From JAEXOD01 sp043805435 (GTDB lineage Bacteria > Bacteroidota > Ignavibacteria > Ignavibacteriales > Melioribacteraceae): a stretch of 64,000 nucleotides of DNA. The notes beneath the pieces are model-generated. The model ran no database searches, had not been told where the DNA came from, and saw nothing but the letters and a program-made list of their open reading frames with translations. The stretch spans positions 1 through 64,000 of the forward strand of contig JAZDHY010000018.1 in assembly GCA_043805435.1 (NCBI GenBank). Reading direction: 5' to 3'. A program made the translations under genes and the position numbers. This document shows, in pieces, positions 1 through 9,109 of the stretch (positions within the stretch are counted from its first letter, which is position 1; each line of letters begins with the position of its first letter).

Positions 1-1
1 A

Positions 2-682
2 GATTTTGTGGTTCGTTTTTACAAAGATATAAATTTTTTTATACCTACTCAATACATTTTTTCTTACGGTTTTATTTCGGAGTTGTTATTTACCGTCGGA
101 GCCTGTGGTGTTATTTTTGGTTCAGGCTCCGCCTGCGTATCTATTACAAAAATAGACTACATTAAAGAAATTTGCATGTTAAATTACCCAAATGAAGAAG
201 TAAAAAAGTCTTTTTTGATTCATATTGCAGCCAATTATTTTTATACACCGGTTACTGTTATTAGACCATTATACATTGATCTTCACGATTTTCTTTGTAA
301 TAATAATATTGAACGTTTTATTACTATAATTAAAAGTTTAATTGCTAAAATCCCATATCAACTACACATCCCCAAAGAGGCATATTATCATTCCATTTTT
401 TATTTAATAATGGAATTAATGGGAATCAAAATGGATACGGAAATAAGCACCTCAAAAGGGCGTATTGACGGTGTTATTGAATTTGAAAATAATATTTATA
501 TAATAGAGTTTAAATATTTGGCAGAAAATAAAAATATTGATGAAGTATTAAATATGGCAATTTCTCAAATAAAAACAAAAAAATACTTTACTCCTTACCT
601 TATAAAAGACAAACCGATTAATTATTTGGCAATTGTTGTTAACAAAGAAATTGTTGAATACAAGATTGAAAACAAATCATAA
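2..682 (+). CDS. PD-(D/E)XK nuclease domain of an AAA-ATPase/PDDEXK family protein (5' end outside the window)
   Basis: The carboxyl half looks like the C-terminal region of the 'AAA-ATPase-like plus PD-(D/E)XK nuclease' family (PF08011 type). A YPNEEVKKSF segment, a helical stretch and then a nuclease core with an Asp in GRIDGV and an E-x-K in IIEFKY are all visible. The frame is open to the left edge, so either the ATPase part lies outside the window or the gene is a 5'-truncated remnant; a GTG at position 8 is the first possible start inside. Residues ~30-45 (VGACGV..GSGSACV) do not fit the family and coincide with a 9-bp inverted repeat in the DNA, which suggests a small inserted palindromic element. 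The family is common in Bacteroidetes and of unclear function. Confidence 0.7.
   Translation, partial: DFVVRFYKDINFFIPTQYIFSYGFISELLFTVGACGVIFGSGSACVSITKIDYIKEICMLNYPNEEVKKSFLIHIAANYFYTPVTVIRPLYIDLHDFLCNNNIERFITIIKSLIAKIPYQLHIPKEAYYHSIFYLIMELMGIKMDTEISTSKGRIDGVIEFENNIYIIEFKYLAENKNIDEVLNMAISQIKTKKYFTPYLIKDKPINYLAIVVNKEIVEYKIENKS
97..131. repeat. short palindromic insert inside the PDDEXK reading frame
   Basis: CGGAGCCTG (97-105) and CAGGCTCCG (123-131) are perfect inverted complements around a 17-nt loop. The stretch is GC-rich compared with its surroundings and encodes Gly/Ser/Ala-rich residues just before the conserved YPNEEV block. It looks like an in-frame palindromic element rather than native coding sequence; this is inference. 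Confidence 0.5.
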
Positions 683-728
683 AATTTTAGTTCAAATATT
701 TGCTAATTCCATTATGTTCAACGGGTAT

Positions 729-772
729 AAAAAAGCCCTTAAATTTATATTTAATAAATCAAAGGGCCTTAT
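729..772 (-). terminator. rho-independent terminator of the pepF operon
   Basis: Read on the minus strand, GGCCCTTT pairs with AAGGGC across an AT-rich loop and is followed by a run of six T. It lies ~30 nt beyond the pepF stop codon and would end the MarR-GNAT/DUF5916/pepF transcript. Confidence 0.75.
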
Positions 773-800
773 AATTAACTAACAACATCTATGAGGGGTT

Positions 801-2690
801 TTATTTAATCTGGGTAACTTCCTTTTCAAGCAATGTAACCAATTCGTCAAATTGACCGCAAACAGCCAAATATGGTTTGGATGTAGTAAGATCCACACCT
901 GCTTTTTTAAGCTGCTCCATTGGATAATCATTTCCACCCGATTTTAACAAATTAAAATAGCTTTGAATTTTTGCTTCTTTTTCTTTTCCGCTAAGGGATT
1001 TAATTTCGTTATAAAGCTGTGCGGAAGAAGCGTAACATGTTGCATATTGATATACATAAAAAGGAACTGTGTAAAAATGACTAATCCTAGCCCAAACAGT
1101 ATTAAACAATTCATCTTGTACTACTGCATCACCTTCATATGTTTTATATAAATCACTCATAATTTTACTTAACAAATCAGCGGTAATCGGTTCCCCGTTT
1201 TCAACAAGTTTATGAACCTGCAATTCAAAATCCGCTAATTGCGATTGGAAATAAAAAGTACCGTTAATATTTTCAATAGCCTGCATAATTAAAGCTGCTC
1301 TTTCTTTAGGATCTTGAGTTTTTTCCAACATATAATCAAGCAAAAGCCTTTCATTAAATGTAGAAGCAACTTCGGCAACAAATAATGTATAACCAGCCGT
1401 TGCATACGGTTGTGTTTCGTTAGCCAGCATTGTATGAATTGTGTGACCAATTTCGTGAGCTAATGTAAATACGTAATTCATGGTTTCATTATAATTTAAC
1501 ATCATAAATGGATGAACTGAATATGCATCACCCGAATAAGCACCGGTTCTTTTTCCTGCATTTTCAAAAACATCAATCCAACCCGATTTTAACGCTTTTC
1601 TTACTCTATCTTGATATTCTTTTCCTAATGGAGCAACGGATTGTAAAACTAATTCTTTTGCTTCTTCATAAGGATAAGTTTTATTGAACTCGATTAACGG
1701 AATAGAACCGTCATAGTTGTGGTATTCTTTTAATCCTAATACTTTTGCACGTAATTTTAAATATCTCTGCAACGGGGCAGTATTTTGTTTTGCTGTATTT
1801 ATTAAATTTTCATAAACAGCAACAGGAATATTATTAGTTTCTAATTTTGCCTCAAGACACGATTTATAGTTTCTTGCTTGTGTATTAGCCCAATCCTTTT
1901 GGCAAATAGCATTATAAATTGAAGCATAAGTATTTTTGTTTTGTTCATATGTTTTATAATGAGCTTCAAAAATTGTTTTTCTATCCTCTTGATTTCGGTT
2001 TGTTCTTAATGTTTTACTGTAATTTCCGCTTGTGGCAGCTAACTCTGTACCATCAGAAAGCGTTACCTTTGGGAAATTAATATCAGCAGTTGAAAGACTA
2101 GTATAAATTGAATTTGGAGTTCCGGCAAATTGACCAAAATACGAAAGTAATGTTTCTTTGTCTTCCGTATAAACATGTGCCTGTAAACGGTATAAATCTT
2201 CAATGCCAAAACGATATTTTTCCAATTCTTTGTTTTCCGCAATCCATTTTTGAATGGTAGGAAGAGATATTTCCAGCATTTCAGGATTAATCCACGCAGT
2301 TGCAGTACCATATTTTGAATATAGAACTCTAACTTTTTGCAGATTTGCAGACGCAATTTGATCTTTTGTGTTAATATCAAAATTTAAAGAAGCATAACGA
2401 TAAACTTTTTCTGCAAGAATACCTAATGCATCCTGCAGCTGATTGGCTTTTAAAAAAGATGAAGCACCATTTTTTAGGGTTCCTTTAAGATTTGCAATTT
2501 CGTCCATTTGTTTTTCAAGAAGATTCAAGTCTTTTTCCCAATCTCCCCAATTTGCATACAGATCTGTAAGACTCCATTTATATTCCTGTGGAATATCTTT
2601 TCGGTCTTCAAAATATGTTTGAGCACTTAAAACACCACTTTTTAATAACACAACGGCGGCTAATAGAATAATTGTTGCAGTTTGTTTCAT
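801..2690 (-). CDS. pepF: secreted M3-family oligoendopeptidase F
   Basis: Zinc metallopeptidase of family M3B that cleaves short peptides. The sequence shows the metal site HEIGH at 1443-1457 (about residue 412 from the chosen start) and the long helical fold of the family over some 600 residues. The ATG at 2690 is chosen over an in-frame start at 2750: it has AGGAA 5 nt upstream and begins a clear signal peptide (MKQTATIILLAAVVLL, ending near SAQ). The protein is therefore exported, probably periplasmic, unlike the classic cytosolic PepF. It is last in an operon behind the DUF5916 gene (50 nt gap), suggesting peptide scavenging at the cell envelope. Confidence 0.9.
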   Translation of the reverse strand: MKQTATIILLAAVVLLKSGVLSAQTYFEDRKDIPQEYKWSLTDLYANWGDWEKDLNLLEKQMDEIANLKGTLKNGASSFLKANQLQDALGILAEKVYRYASLNFDINTKDQIASANLQKVRVLYSKYGTATAWINPEMLEISLPTIQKWIAENKELEKYRFGIEDLYRLQAHVYTEDKETLLSYFGQFAGTPNSIYTSLSTADINFPKVTLSDGTELAATSGNYSKTLRTNRNQEDRKTIFEAHYKTYEQNKNTYASIYNAICQKDWANTQARNYKSCLEAKLETNNIPVAVYENLINTAKQNTAPLQRYLKLRAKVLGLKEYHNYDGSIPLIEFNKTYPYEEAKELVLQSVAPLGKEYQDRVRKALKSGWIDVFENAGKRTGAYSGDAYSVHPFMMLNYNETMNYVFTLAHEIGHTIHTMLANETQPYATAGYTLFVAEVASTFNERLLLDYMLEKTQDPKERAALIMQAIENINGTFYFQSQLADFELQVHKLVENGEPITADLLSKIMSDLYKTYEGDAVVQDELFNTVWARISHFYTVPFYVYQYATCYASSAQLYNEIKSLSGKEKEAKIQSYFNLLKSGGNDYPMEQLKKAGVDLTTSKPYLAVCGQFDELVTLLEKEVTQIK

Positions 2691-2740
2691 ATTATTTCCT
2701 GATAAGTTTAAGAATTTATTGTTTAAATTAACTAATTTTT

Positions 2741-5404
2741 TTATAACCAATAAGATATTTTTAACATAAAAATATTATCCGGTTTTACATCAAACATTGT
2801 ATTCATAGATCTTCCAAAACGAAATTCGCCGTCAGATTCATAATTTTCTCTGCTTTGTGTCCATACTAAATATAAAGTTGAGCCCGGCATATATTCCCAA
2901 CGCAATACAGCACTTCCCCTTAATGATATGTAATTAAAATCCGGATTTCCTATTGTTCTTGCTGCCGATGGTCCATCACCGTCAGCATCAATTGTGTAAG
3001 TAATATCGCCGGTTTCATAAGTTGTTTTAATTAATGAAGAACCTTCTTCACCATATTTCATATATGAATATTTTTTAGGTTGTTTTAGTGTTTTAAAATC
3101 ATCATATTTTCCTGAGGCAATTAGCGGCTGCAAATACGCTTGGAAACTTAATTTTGAAGTAATAATCCAATTTACGCGAATATCTGTTGCAAATGTTGTT
3201 TGATCAAGATGGGCAAATACATAACGTTTTTTATAAGTATTTTCTGCTGTTAAATCGGAATATGCTGTTATCCATTGTGTATTTATATCATCCAAAGAAA
3301 AATTTGGTTCAATATTAATAGTAAGAGTAGGAGTGATTTTTAATTCTATTCCTGTATAATAAAAATATGAATTAGCATCAGTACCTGTTCTAATTGATGT
3401 ACCGGCATAAACCACGCACCAAAGTCTATTATCTGTATAAGCATTTAGATTAAATGAACGGCTAATTGGATTAAGAGTTAAAGGACCACCGCGAGTTTTT
3501 CGTGCATTATATGTTTCGGGGTTATATGAAAACGAAAAACTTGCCCCATATAAATCCGGGAATGTAACATTACTGCTAAAATAATAACCATTGTTGGTAA
3601 TATTTCCCCCAAAATCATAATTTGCAAATGTTGCAAATGTTAAACTTGCATTTTGATAAAATGAAGTGGGTGTATTCCATCTGTAACCTGTGTATAAATG
3701 TGCATTTATTACATCGCTAAACGAATTAAACCCTAGATCATTTGATTCAAATTTTGGGCTAATAAATCCAAAAGCTGCATTAAGGATAAACGGCCCCCTG
3801 TTTTTATTAAACATTAATCTTCCTGCATATCCTGTCATGGATGTAGCAGAACTATCAACATCAAGATGTGTTGCATCCGGACGCTGGAAATAATGACCTG
3901 AACCCCTTTGCAGAGCAATCATTCTGTTTTCATTTCCGCCTACTCTGGATACTGCTCCCCATCCGTTTAATACATAAGTGCCATCATCGGATAAAAATGT
4001 CCATCCGTCAGCTCCAACTACCAAAGCATCTTTATTTATAAAATTTTGTATATTTTCATTATTAAAAAAACGATTTGTAAATGTTGCAAGTACACCAACA
4101 CCTTGTTTTCCGCCATTAAAATCTCGTTGAGTACGTAAAACTCCATAATATGTTAATGGTTCTATTTGAACACTTGATCGTTCCTTATTATATTCAATAT
4201 CGGCAAACTCTCTTTTTGTCAACGCATGAATAGTTCCAATCCTCCAATCCTCACCTATTTTACCGGAGATTTTTGCAGCACCTAGAATATGAGTTCCGCT
4301 TGGTGCATCAACATAATCGTAATAAGGCAACCCGCCTTGTGGCGCACGGCCAATTCTGCGGCTGTAAAAAATTGTTGGAGACGACCAGTTAAAGTTAACA
4401 TTATTATTTATTCCGCCCCTGCCAAACTGATAGATTGTCACTCCTTCGGTAAAAAACGGGCGTTTTTCTTCAAAAGTTGATTCAACATCCGTTAAATTAA
4501 CAACAGCAGGATCAACCTCTACTTGGCCAAAATCGGGGTTAATAGTTGCATTAAGTGTTAAACTGCTTGATAAACCTGCTCTAACATCAATTCCAATACC
4601 CGGGCTATATTCTTTTCCGGAATTAAACGGATCGTTTGGGTCACTGCCAATATATTCGGCTTTACCGGTAACATAAGGCAAAAGTTCATAACGAGCCGGA
4701 GGTGTTATTCCTTCAATACCTACTAGTTCGGCAAATCTGGAAGTAAATCCGCTTTCATTGCGTGGTGTGTATGCAAGCATGTCCGTTTCGGCATTACGAC
4801 TTAGAAAACGTTCAACATTTATTCCCCAGCTTTGAGTAGCTCCTTCCTTAAAACGCAATTGAGAAAATGGAATTTTCATCTCAAGCGACCAGCCGTCACT
4901 ATCTATATGAGCCGCGCCATCCCAAACTGCATCCCAAGTAAGATCATTAGGTTGTTTTACATCGTTTTCAATTAATCCGTCTGCTATACCTCCGGCAGCA
5001 GATACATAAAAATAATATCCGTTTCTTTTATCGCCAAACGAATCAAAATATAATACACATCCATCTGATGGATCTCCCCAAATATAATCGCGTCTAACCA
5101 AACGCGCAATAATTGAATCGGGATTTTTATCATAATATTTTGCCGCAAAATAAATTGCCTCATTATCATATGCTACCCAAAATTCAGAGTGTTGCGAAGG
5201 TTTTACTCCCTGTACGGGTTCTTCTTGTACTAATTCCGTATTACCGGGACGTTGCCAAATAGATTCGGAAAGTACGGCATCTATTGAAATTTTTTCAGTA
5301 GTACGTACAGCCCTCACTTGGCTTAAAAATTTTGGTTGTTCAGATATTTGTGCATTAATTGTTAATACCAGAACCATAAAAGTTAACAGTATCATTTTTT
5401 TCAT
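2741..5404 (-). CDS. DUF5916 outer-membrane protein with CBM9-like N-terminal domain
   Basis: 887 residues with a signal peptide (MKKMILLTFMVLVL..NAQ). Residues ~35-230 resemble a family 9 carbohydrate-binding-like domain (IDAVLSESIW, later AWDGAAH and GWSLEMKIPFSQL). The rest matches the DUF5916 beta-barrel-like region, with alternating aromatic strands, VNPDFGQVE-like NPDFGQVEVDP and EKRPFFTEG. Proteins of this architecture are abundant in the FCB group; their role is unknown, possibly ligand uptake or surface binding. The gene starts 1 nt after the stop of the MarR-GNAT regulator, so the two are almost certainly co-translated, with pepF following. Confidence 0.85.
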   Translation of the reverse strand: MKKMILLTFMVLVLTINAQISEQPKFLSQVRAVRTTEKISIDAVLSESIWQRPGNTELVQEEPVQGVKPSQHSEFWVAYDNEAIYFAAKYYDKNPDSIIARLVRRDYIWGDPSDGCVLYFDSFGDKRNGYYFYVSAAGGIADGLIENDVKQPNDLTWDAVWDGAAHIDSDGWSLEMKIPFSQLRFKEGATQSWGINVERFLSRNAETDMLAYTPRNESGFTSRFAELVGIEGITPPARYELLPYVTGKAEYIGSDPNDPFNSGKEYSPGIGIDVRAGLSSSLTLNATINPDFGQVEVDPAVVNLTDVESTFEEKRPFFTEGVTIYQFGRGGINNNVNFNWSSPTIFYSRRIGRAPQGGLPYYDYVDAPSGTHILGAAKISGKIGEDWRIGTIHALTKREFADIEYNKERSSVQIEPLTYYGVLRTQRDFNGGKQGVGVLATFTNRFFNNENIQNFINKDALVVGADGWTFLSDDGTYVLNGWGAVSRVGGNENRMIALQRGSGHYFQRPDATHLDVDSSATSMTGYAGRLMFNKNRGPFILNAAFGFISPKFESNDLGFNSFSDVINAHLYTGYRWNTPTSFYQNASLTFATFANYDFGGNITNNGYYFSSNVTFPDLYGASFSFSYNPETYNARKTRGGPLTLNPISRSFNLNAYTDNRLWCVVYAGTSIRTGTDANSYFYYTGIELKITPTLTINIEPNFSLDDINTQWITAYSDLTAENTYKKRYVFAHLDQTTFATDIRVNWIITSKLSFQAYLQPLIASGKYDDFKTLKQPKKYSYMKYGEEGSSLIKTTYETGDITYTIDADGDGPSAARTIGNPDFNYISLRGSAVLRWEYMPGSTLYLVWTQSRENYESDGEFRFGRSMNTMFDVKPDNIFMLKISYWL

Positions 5405-5405
5405 T

Positions 5406-6398
5406 TTAGGCCTTTAAGTTATTTGTTTTAATTAAGTCTAACTTCATTGCATATGTTTTTCGTACATATTGTGTATCGTTAAAAGGATTTTGCTTTAATC
5501 TTACAAAACCAAAATTTCTATAAAGTATATTAGCCGAAACAAGGTTTTCACACGTCAGTAGATATAATTCATTTTCTCCGATCTCCTTTACCCAATTAAC
5601 TGCGGATTCCAACAATAATTTACCTATTCCGCAATTTTGGTGTTTTTTTGTTACTGCCATTTTTGCAAGTTCATATTTATTATTCATATGTTTTATAACT
5701 GCACAGGTACCTACTACTTCATCATCAAACAAAGCAAAAAAAATAGTACCGCCATTATTTATTATTATTTCTTTTGGATGGAGAAGGATGTTTTTATCTT
5801 TATCTTCAACTGTAAAATATTCTTCAAGCCATTCATAATTTAGTTTTTGAAAATGCTTTTTCATCTTTGGACTATAAAGAAGCACTTTTAGTTGTCCCGG
5901 AAGTGTGCCAAAAATATTTTTCCATACACGTTCATAAATGGATAATCGGTCTAATTCCTCTTCAATTCTTCCTATATTTGCCAATAGATAAGGGTCTATT
6001 TTATCAATAAGTTCTTTATTTGCCAGTTTAATTTCTTCCCAGATCGGTTCCAATTTTTTGCAAAGCTTTTTTCCGCTTTCATTTATACTTAATAATCTCT
6101 GCCTTTCATCTTCATGTCCTTTTACCGAAGTTATATATCCTTTTTTTAACAGTTCTTCCGCTAAGTTGTTAACGGCAGTATGTGTAACACCAAGCCTGCC
6201 AGCAATTTCGGTTATTGTCATTGGCGAATGATCACGTAGAATGGAAATAATTGCAAACCATTTTGCTTCAAAATCTATATTCATTTTATTATATAAAAGA
6301 GATACATCTTTTGTAAGCCTGTCGCTTAATCGTTTTAATCGTGTTGCAAATGCAAGTTCTTTTAATTCTTTTACGTTATCCAAACCTAAACCTGTCAA
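5406..6398 (-). CDS. MarR-family regulator fused to a GNAT acetyltransferase
   Basis: Residues ~40-150 form a winged helix of the MarR type (ITEIAGRLGVTHTAVNNL recognition region, then a DERQR wing). Residues ~190-320 form a GNAT domain with acetyl-CoA motif A (NCGIGKLLLESA) and the ending ANILYRNFGF. Such MarR-GNAT fusions are known as a family, and the acetylated substrate is generally unknown. The frame begins at a TTG (6398) with no good ribosome site; a second TTG at 6383 is preceded by ACAGGT and may be the real start. It lies first in the operon with DUF5916 and pepF, so it may control them. Confidence 0.85.
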   Translation of the reverse strand: MTGLGLDNVKELKELAFATRLKRLSDRLTKDVSLLYNKMNIDFEAKWFAIISILRDHSPMTITEIAGRLGVTHTAVNNLAEELLKKGYITSVKGHEDERQRLLSINESGKKLCKKLEPIWEEIKLANKELIDKIDPYLLANIGRIEEELDRLSIYERVWKNIFGTLPGQLKVLLYSPKMKKHFQKLNYEWLEEYFTVEDKDKNILLHPKEIIINNGGTIFFALFDDEVVGTCAVIKHMNNKYELAKMAVTKKHQNCGIGKLLLESAVNWVKEIGENELYLLTCENLVSANILYRNFGFVRLKQNPFNDTQYVRKTYAMKLDLIKTNNLKA

Positions 6399-6988
6399 TT
6401 TTGGATTAAGACGGAGAATTATGAAATAAGTTTCGTAATTTTTAATTAATTTTAAAAAGGTATTTTTTTTTGCATTTTTGTAAAAAAAAATACTTTGAAA
6501 TAAATTTATTGATGGGAATTGTGCTGCATTAGGGCAATTAGGTTTAAAATTGAAAACCTCCGATTAATACAGATTTTGCAATAGAAAGCAACAGAATTGA
6601 TATTTTTAATCACTCCTGCCTATAAGTGAGGAAAAAAATCAGGGCTGAAGCCTGTTTTTTTGTTTCGTCAACCCCCGAATAAATGCCGGTTTACTAAACT
6701 TTAGGTAGGGTTATTTAAACGGGGATAATTAGTAACATAAATGGATTATCCATTATAAGTTATAAGTATTTAAAATAAACACGTCTTTTAGAATGCAGGG
6801 AATAAAAACTGCACAACATGGCTTTAGGCCTGCTTTGAAAAATATTATAATTGGATTTTAGAGCCCAATATAAATTTACTTTCATGTATATAATAAATGC
6901 AATTAAATTTTCTATAACCTTATATTAATAAAGAGATTACAGAAAATTACAATATCTAATGCAAAATTTGGGATAATACAATCTATAC
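6399..6988. other. 590-bp intergenic region carrying a mobile-like element
   Basis: No open reading frame of note. Most of the region (6568-6972) is a non-coding repeat also present at 15682-16070 in reverse orientation. The part nearest the MarR-GNAT gene is AT-rich and would hold its promoter. Confidence 0.6.
6568..6972 (+). repeat. ~405-bp MITE-like element, copy A
   Basis: This sequence aligns with the reverse complement of 15682-16070 over its whole length. Shared blocks include GTGAGGAAAAAA.TCAGGGCTGAAGCC, TTATTTAAACGGGGATAA, a CACGTCTTTTA block and TAATAAATGCAATTAAAT. The right end is CCCAAATTTTGCATTAGA when read inwards; the left end is a decayed version (ATTTTGCAATAGA). There is no coding capacity. 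Terminal inverted repeats plus two dispersed copies fit a non-autonomous transposable element. No clear target duplication is seen at this copy. Confidence 0.7.
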
Positions 6989-8491
6989 TTATTCTCCTTG
7001 AACATGCGAATCATGTTTTTGCACATACTCCAACATAAGTTTCGCGACATCCGATACGAGTATAATCTCGTTATAATCAATATATACACCATTAAAGTAT
7101 TGCATGATAATAGTGTCACCCATTTTTGTCTCAGGTAAAATACCGGTAAAAACAAATCCCATACTTTCAAGCTGTAAAATAAGAACAGAAGTCATAGGGT
7201 CTGACAATCTTAAATAAAGTTCAACAACCTGAATTTCGTCCATAAAAATCTTTCGCATTTCCTGCCTTATAACCGGAATAGTATCTGCTCCATTTTCCAA
7301 AATAAACATTTCAGCAAGAGATCGTAACGTGTTAATATTAACTTCGGTAATACATTTTTTATTAACATATACAGGATTTTCCGGAACAATACACTCTACA
7401 GAATCACCTATATTATCGTATAACATTTTAATCATATCTTTATGTTGCAATGGCACAAATATCTCTCTTTGTATTGGTTTCTCAAGGTATTTAAAACCCA
7501 ACACATCGGAATTTCTCTGTTTTAGAGTGTCTTTTATTCCCTTGAATGAAAGAGATTTGGGAGAATGTGCCAAAAGCAATCCACAATCCTTGTACCCTAG
7601 TTTCATACAAAACTTTTGAGTGTAAGGATGTGCCGTAACCTCTTTTACCTGTACACCTCTAAGCTGTAACTTTCGTGCCTCCATCTCAAGAAATTCACCA
7701 AGCTGCCGGGCAAATCCTTGTCCGCGAAATTTCTTTTTTGTAACGGCAATACCAACTTCCGAAGGTAACTTATCGTAAGAAATCAATGCAAAATGTCCAC
7801 CCATTTCTCCCTCTTTTGTCATTGCAACGGCAGAACGAAGTTTTCCATTTTCGTTCATTGCAACTACCCTATCGGGGAAATAAATATTTTCGTTTGCGTA
7901 AGAATATCCATAACAATCATATATACAACGACACACTTCAAGAGCTTCGTTAGGTTTCATCAATCGGATATCAAAATCTATCTGCTCCACTTGTAAATTT
8001 GGTAATGGCGGTTTAACTAATTCGGGTTCAACAGGTATAAGTTGTTCTTGCGCAATTAACGGAGTATTAAAGTATTTTATTAAAACAAGTTCTTTACCTT
8101 TAATACCCAAATTGTTAAAATGGTATTCATCCATTGTTTTTTTAATTAAAAATGAACCGAGACCATCGAGATCCCTTTCAAAAATATCAATTGCGGGATC
8201 GTAAATGGGTGCTGCTTCCGGGTCGTAAGGAAGCCCCATATCGTGAACATGAATTTCAATACCGTCCAAACGCTGTAAAAAGTTAATATCAAATTCAGCA
8301 ACTTCATCCTGTACAAATGAATTAGTAATAACATTAAAACAAGCTTCTTCAACGGCTAATTGAACCATTTTACAATCATTCGGCAAAAATCCCGCTATTT
8401 CTGCAACTTTAGCAGTATAATTTAAAATTGCGGGAATTAGATTTTGGTCATTAGGTAATCGGATAAATCCTAGCTCTTTTGTGTTTTTCAT
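6989..8491 (-). CDS. anti-sigma-type ATPase fused to GNAT domains
   Basis: Residues ~10-145 are a GHKL ATPase of the RsbW/anti-sigma kinase type: N-box-like EEACFNVITNSF, then HDMGLPYDP and DGLGSFLIKK as the G boxes. Residues ~175-330 form a GNAT acetyltransferase with motif A KKKFRGQGFARQL. The last ~130 residues contain the pattern LRLSDPMTSVLILQLE..GFVFTGILP, a second acetyltransferase-like half found after such ATPases in delta-proteobacteria and Chlorobi. No STAS anti-anti-sigma partner or sigma factor gene is nearby. A signalling or protein-modifying role is likely; the target is unknown. The gene is monocistronic. Confidence 0.75.
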   Translation of the reverse strand: MKNTKELGFIRLPNDQNLIPAILNYTAKVAEIAGFLPNDCKMVQLAVEEACFNVITNSFVQDEVAEFDINFLQRLDGIEIHVHDMGLPYDPEAAPIYDPAIDIFERDLDGLGSFLIKKTMDEYHFNNLGIKGKELVLIKYFNTPLIAQEQLIPVEPELVKPPLPNLQVEQIDFDIRLMKPNEALEVCRCIYDCYGYSYANENIYFPDRVVAMNENGKLRSAVAMTKEGEMGGHFALISYDKLPSEVGIAVTKKKFRGQGFARQLGEFLEMEARKLQLRGVQVKEVTAHPYTQKFCMKLGYKDCGLLLAHSPKSLSFKGIKDTLKQRNSDVLGFKYLEKPIQREIFVPLQHKDMIKMLYDNIGDSVECIVPENPVYVNKKCITEVNINTLRSLAEMFILENGADTIPVIRQEMRKIFMDEIQVVELYLRLSDPMTSVLILQLESMGFVFTGILPETKMGDTIIMQYFNGVYIDYNEIILVSDVAKLMLEYVQKHDSHVQGE

Positions 8492-8623
8492 ATATAGTCT
8501 ATTATTATAATATTAGTAAAAACATTGATTATGTTGGTAATTAGTAATTAAATTATTAAAAAAAAACTACAATTACTTGAACAATTTTTAAAGGAATAAG
8601 CTTAACTAAAACATCTGTAATGC

Positions 8624-9109
8624 TTACTTATCAATCCATGATTCATGTGAATGAATAATTTTCCACTCTTCTTTTTCTTTTTTCCAAATCATTGTAAAAA
8701 CATGTTTACATTTATTATTTTGCCCATTTTTTAATACGATATCAGCTTTTTCTTCACTCGTCATAAGGGCCAAACTAGGTGTAAGAGCTTTAACACGTAT
8801 AAATTGAGGATTAATATTTTGAGTTTGTCTAACTGAGAAATAATATTTAATTGAGTCAATAAAGGTATTTCGATTAGAATAAAAATCCGTACCTACAATT
8901 GCAGACACAAAGTTTTCCTTACTGTAAAAATTTGACCATTCCTCTACATTTATTTTGTTCATTGCTGATACTAATTGGTTGAATTGACTTTTGATCTCTT
9001 TCTTAATGGCATCATTTTCTACATTTGTAAGTGTTTGTGGCTGGGGTTGTTGACAACCAAAAAGAAGAACTAATAAAACGACTAAACTAAATTGATAAAA
9101 CGATTTCAT
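8624..9109 (-). CDS. NTF2-like (SnoaL/DUF4440-type) lipoprotein
   Basis: 161 residues with a lipoprotein signal (LLVLLFGC; Cys ~19) followed by a Gln/Pro-rich linker. The mature part has the NTF2-like fold pattern: an initial helix (IKSQFNQLVSAMNKINVEEW), EKADIVL and a C-terminal EWKIIHSHESW, typical of DUF4440/SnoaL-like proteins. The start is well supported by AAGGAG 5 nt upstream. Such domains bind small ligands or are catalytic; nothing here identifies the ligand. Confidence 0.75.
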   Translation of the reverse strand: MKSFYQFSLVVLLVLLFGCQQPQPQTLTNVENDAIKKEIKSQFNQLVSAMNKINVEEWSNFYSKENFVSAIVGTDFYSNRNTFIDSIKYYFSVRQTQNINPQFIRVKALTPSLALMTSEEKADIVLKNGQNNKCKHVFTMIWKKEKEEWKIIHSHESWIDK

